Shown here piece by piece: positions 34,105 through 34,919 of a DNA stretch of 34,919 nucleotides. Origin of the DNA: Terriglobia bacterium (GTDB lineage Bacteria; Acidobacteriota; Terriglobia; Bryobacterales; Bryobacteraceae). Numbering within the stretch: position 1 is the first letter of the stretch; each line of letters opens with the position of its first letter. Location: NCBI GenBank assembly GCA_020073365.1, contig JAIQFL010000092.1:1-34919 (forward strand). Direction: 5' to 3'. A model generated the notes under the pieces. The model was given only the letters and a program-made list of their open reading frames with translations. It made no database searches and was not told where the DNA came from. The position numbers and the translations under genes are program-made.

Positions 34105-34483
34105 AGTGGACATGTTCCCAGTGTTCCCAGTCTTGTTCCCAGTCTGTTCCCAGTCCTAACGCAATGGATTCCTCAAGTTCCCAGTGTTCCGGATTGCCTG
34201 AACTCATCCCTATTCACGCATTTCCCTATGCGATCCATATTGTTCAAGAACAAGGAACACTGGGAACAATGGGAACAAGGTTGAAACGGCACGAGTTCAG
34301 CTTGCCCGCCACTTGGAACAGACGTGGAACACTAGGAACACCTCAGCGAATGCTTCCCACAGAACCGCCTCGGGACGAAATGAAATCGAGGCTGCAACTT
34401 GAGCCTTGTCTGGGATCTCGCCGCTACTGTACATCCTCATTCGCGCGGCATTGTCGCCAATGAAGCTAACGACACCGGCGCAC
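34105..34483 (+). other. non-coding stretch holding the repeat array
   Basis: Frames across this stretch are low-complexity translations of the TGTTCC repeats (Cys-Ser-Gln or Phe-Pro-Val runs) and are not accepted as genes. Nothing recognisable lies at 34341-34483; in particular there is no intact tRNA and no integrase. Confidence 0.5.
34113..34340. repeat. two-armed iteron array (TGTTCC / GGAACA)
   Basis: Left arm: GTTCCCAGT occurs exactly five times, at 34114, 34123, 34135, 34146 and 34177, and a shortened GTTCC at 34186. Right arm: the reverse-complement core GGAACA occurs six times, at 34254, 34263, 34272, 34315, 34326 and 34335, mostly 9 to 11 bases apart; ACTGGGAAC at 34259-34267 is a full inverted copy. 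Between the arms is a relatively AT-rich segment ending in the inverted repeat TTGTTC-AA-GAACAA (34240-34253). It begins 8 bases after the VapE-like frame closes. This layout suits binding sites of a replication initiator or a regulator; by position, the origin of the element is the leading guess. Confidence 0.7.
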
Positions 34484-34919
34484 TCAGGCCGAAGATCGCA
34501 TTGCTAGTTGTTCCCTGATGCGGCTACGCAGACAAATTTGAAGAGCGGGTTCATTGGATAGCGTCGCCGCCACGCGCTCGCCCGCCCCGAGGGCATGTGC
34601 TCGAGTCTGCGCGCTTTCCTGCGTTCGGCCAACCTTAGCCAGGATTGGTACAGCGGCAGCGTGGACCTGCCACTCGACGTTTAAGATTTCATATCCGCTC
34701 ACCGCAGCCATAGCCGCTAAAATATTCTCCGCAGCGGTAGCATCATCGTTTGTCCTCGTCGCAACTTCAGAAAGCAGTTGATAACCGCGGGCCATGTATG
34801 CAGGGGCACGATGCTCCTGAGCGAGTTGAATGCTGCGATCGGCCAGCGTCCTGCATCGGTCGGTATCCCCTTCCGCAATTGCGCAAGATGCCTGACCTTG
34901 AAGGAGCGGGATGTGGTAT
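34484..34919 (-). CDS. TPR-like protein, C-terminal part (runs off the window)
   Basis: The minus-strand frame is open from the right edge to TGA at 34484, giving about 145 residues. Helical pairs with TPR-like spacing are visible: QASCAIAEGDTDRCRTLADR, a SIQLAQEHRAPAYMARGYQL pair and AAAVPILAKVGRTQESAQTR. This is the ending typical of long TPR regulators or winged-helix/TPR proteins of acidobacteria. The internal ATG at 34795 is not a likely start, because the same coding pattern continues upstream of it. The N-terminal domain, and so the function, is outside the window. Confidence 0.6.
   Translation of the reverse strand, partial: YHIPLLQGQASCAIAEGDTDRCRTLADRSIQLAQEHRAPAYMARGYQLLSEVATRTNDDATAAENILAAMAAVSGYEILNVEWQVHAAAVPILAKVGRTQESAQTRAHALGAGERVAATLSNEPALQICLRSRIREQLAMRSSA

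Noticed and set aside
34113..34340. CRISPR array
   Set aside because: Repeat units are only 9 bases, gaps are mostly 0-3 bases, and half of the units are inverted. No cas gene is nearby.
33786..34463. Open frame of 225 codons overlapping the VapE end and the repeat array
   Set aside because: It is out of frame with the VapE gene, and its middle is a Cys-Ser-Gln translation of the TGTTCC repeats. No family or start signal is present.

Overview
The window reads as chromosome from an acidobacterium of the Solibacter/Bryobacter kind. This is inferred from gene content, not from a marker gene. The indicators are GC-rich DNA, five long Ser/Thr kinases fused to TolB/PD40 beta-propellers, ECF sigma factors of the Sigma70_ECF (PF07638-like) type, secreted ankyrin proteins with a CxxCH site, and a winged-helix/TPR regulator.

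Layout. 1-7,100 holds mixed single genes: the propeller end of a kinase-like protein, an AraC-type regulator, a SnoaL-like lipoprotein, a family 2 glycosyltransferase, a secreted amidohydrolase (minus strand) and a winged-helix/TPR regulator whose last 56 codons lie behind an in-frame TGA. 7,431-13,105 is a first signalling locus: a kinase-propeller (minus) diverges from an ECF sigma factor that is followed by an ankyrin/CxxCH/terpenoid-cyclase-fold protein. 13,106-14,007 is mostly decayed DNA. 14,008-29,635 is a second, enlarged version: an ECF sigma factor followed by four tandem kinase-propeller genes (minus, tightly spaced, last pair overlapping by ATGA), diverging from a second ankyrin/CxxCH/toroid protein and a c-type cytochrome with two CxxCH sites. 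29,839-31,201 is a decayed third copy of the sigma-ankyrin pair, with frameshifts and an internal deletion of about 850 bp. At 31,621-31,666 lies the 3' half of a tRNA-Gly(CCC), the kind of scar an integrase leaves. To its right are a DUF3854/VapE primase-helicase gene with a premature TAG and a striking two-armed array of TGTTCC/GGAACA repeats. A TPR protein runs off the right edge.

How the genes may work together (inference). The kinases have a cytosolic catalytic domain, one membrane helix and an outside propeller. The ankyrin proteins and the cytochrome carry export signals and possible haem sites. The ECF factors have no recognisable anti-sigma partner here. Repeated co-location of the three gene types suggests one module in which an envelope event sensed by propeller kinases is linked to sigma-driven expression of secreted ankyrin-haem proteins. 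The kinase array grew by tandem duplication: the 3' tail of the sigma gene is still readable in front of two downstream kinases, and kinase B looks like a chimera of its neighbours.
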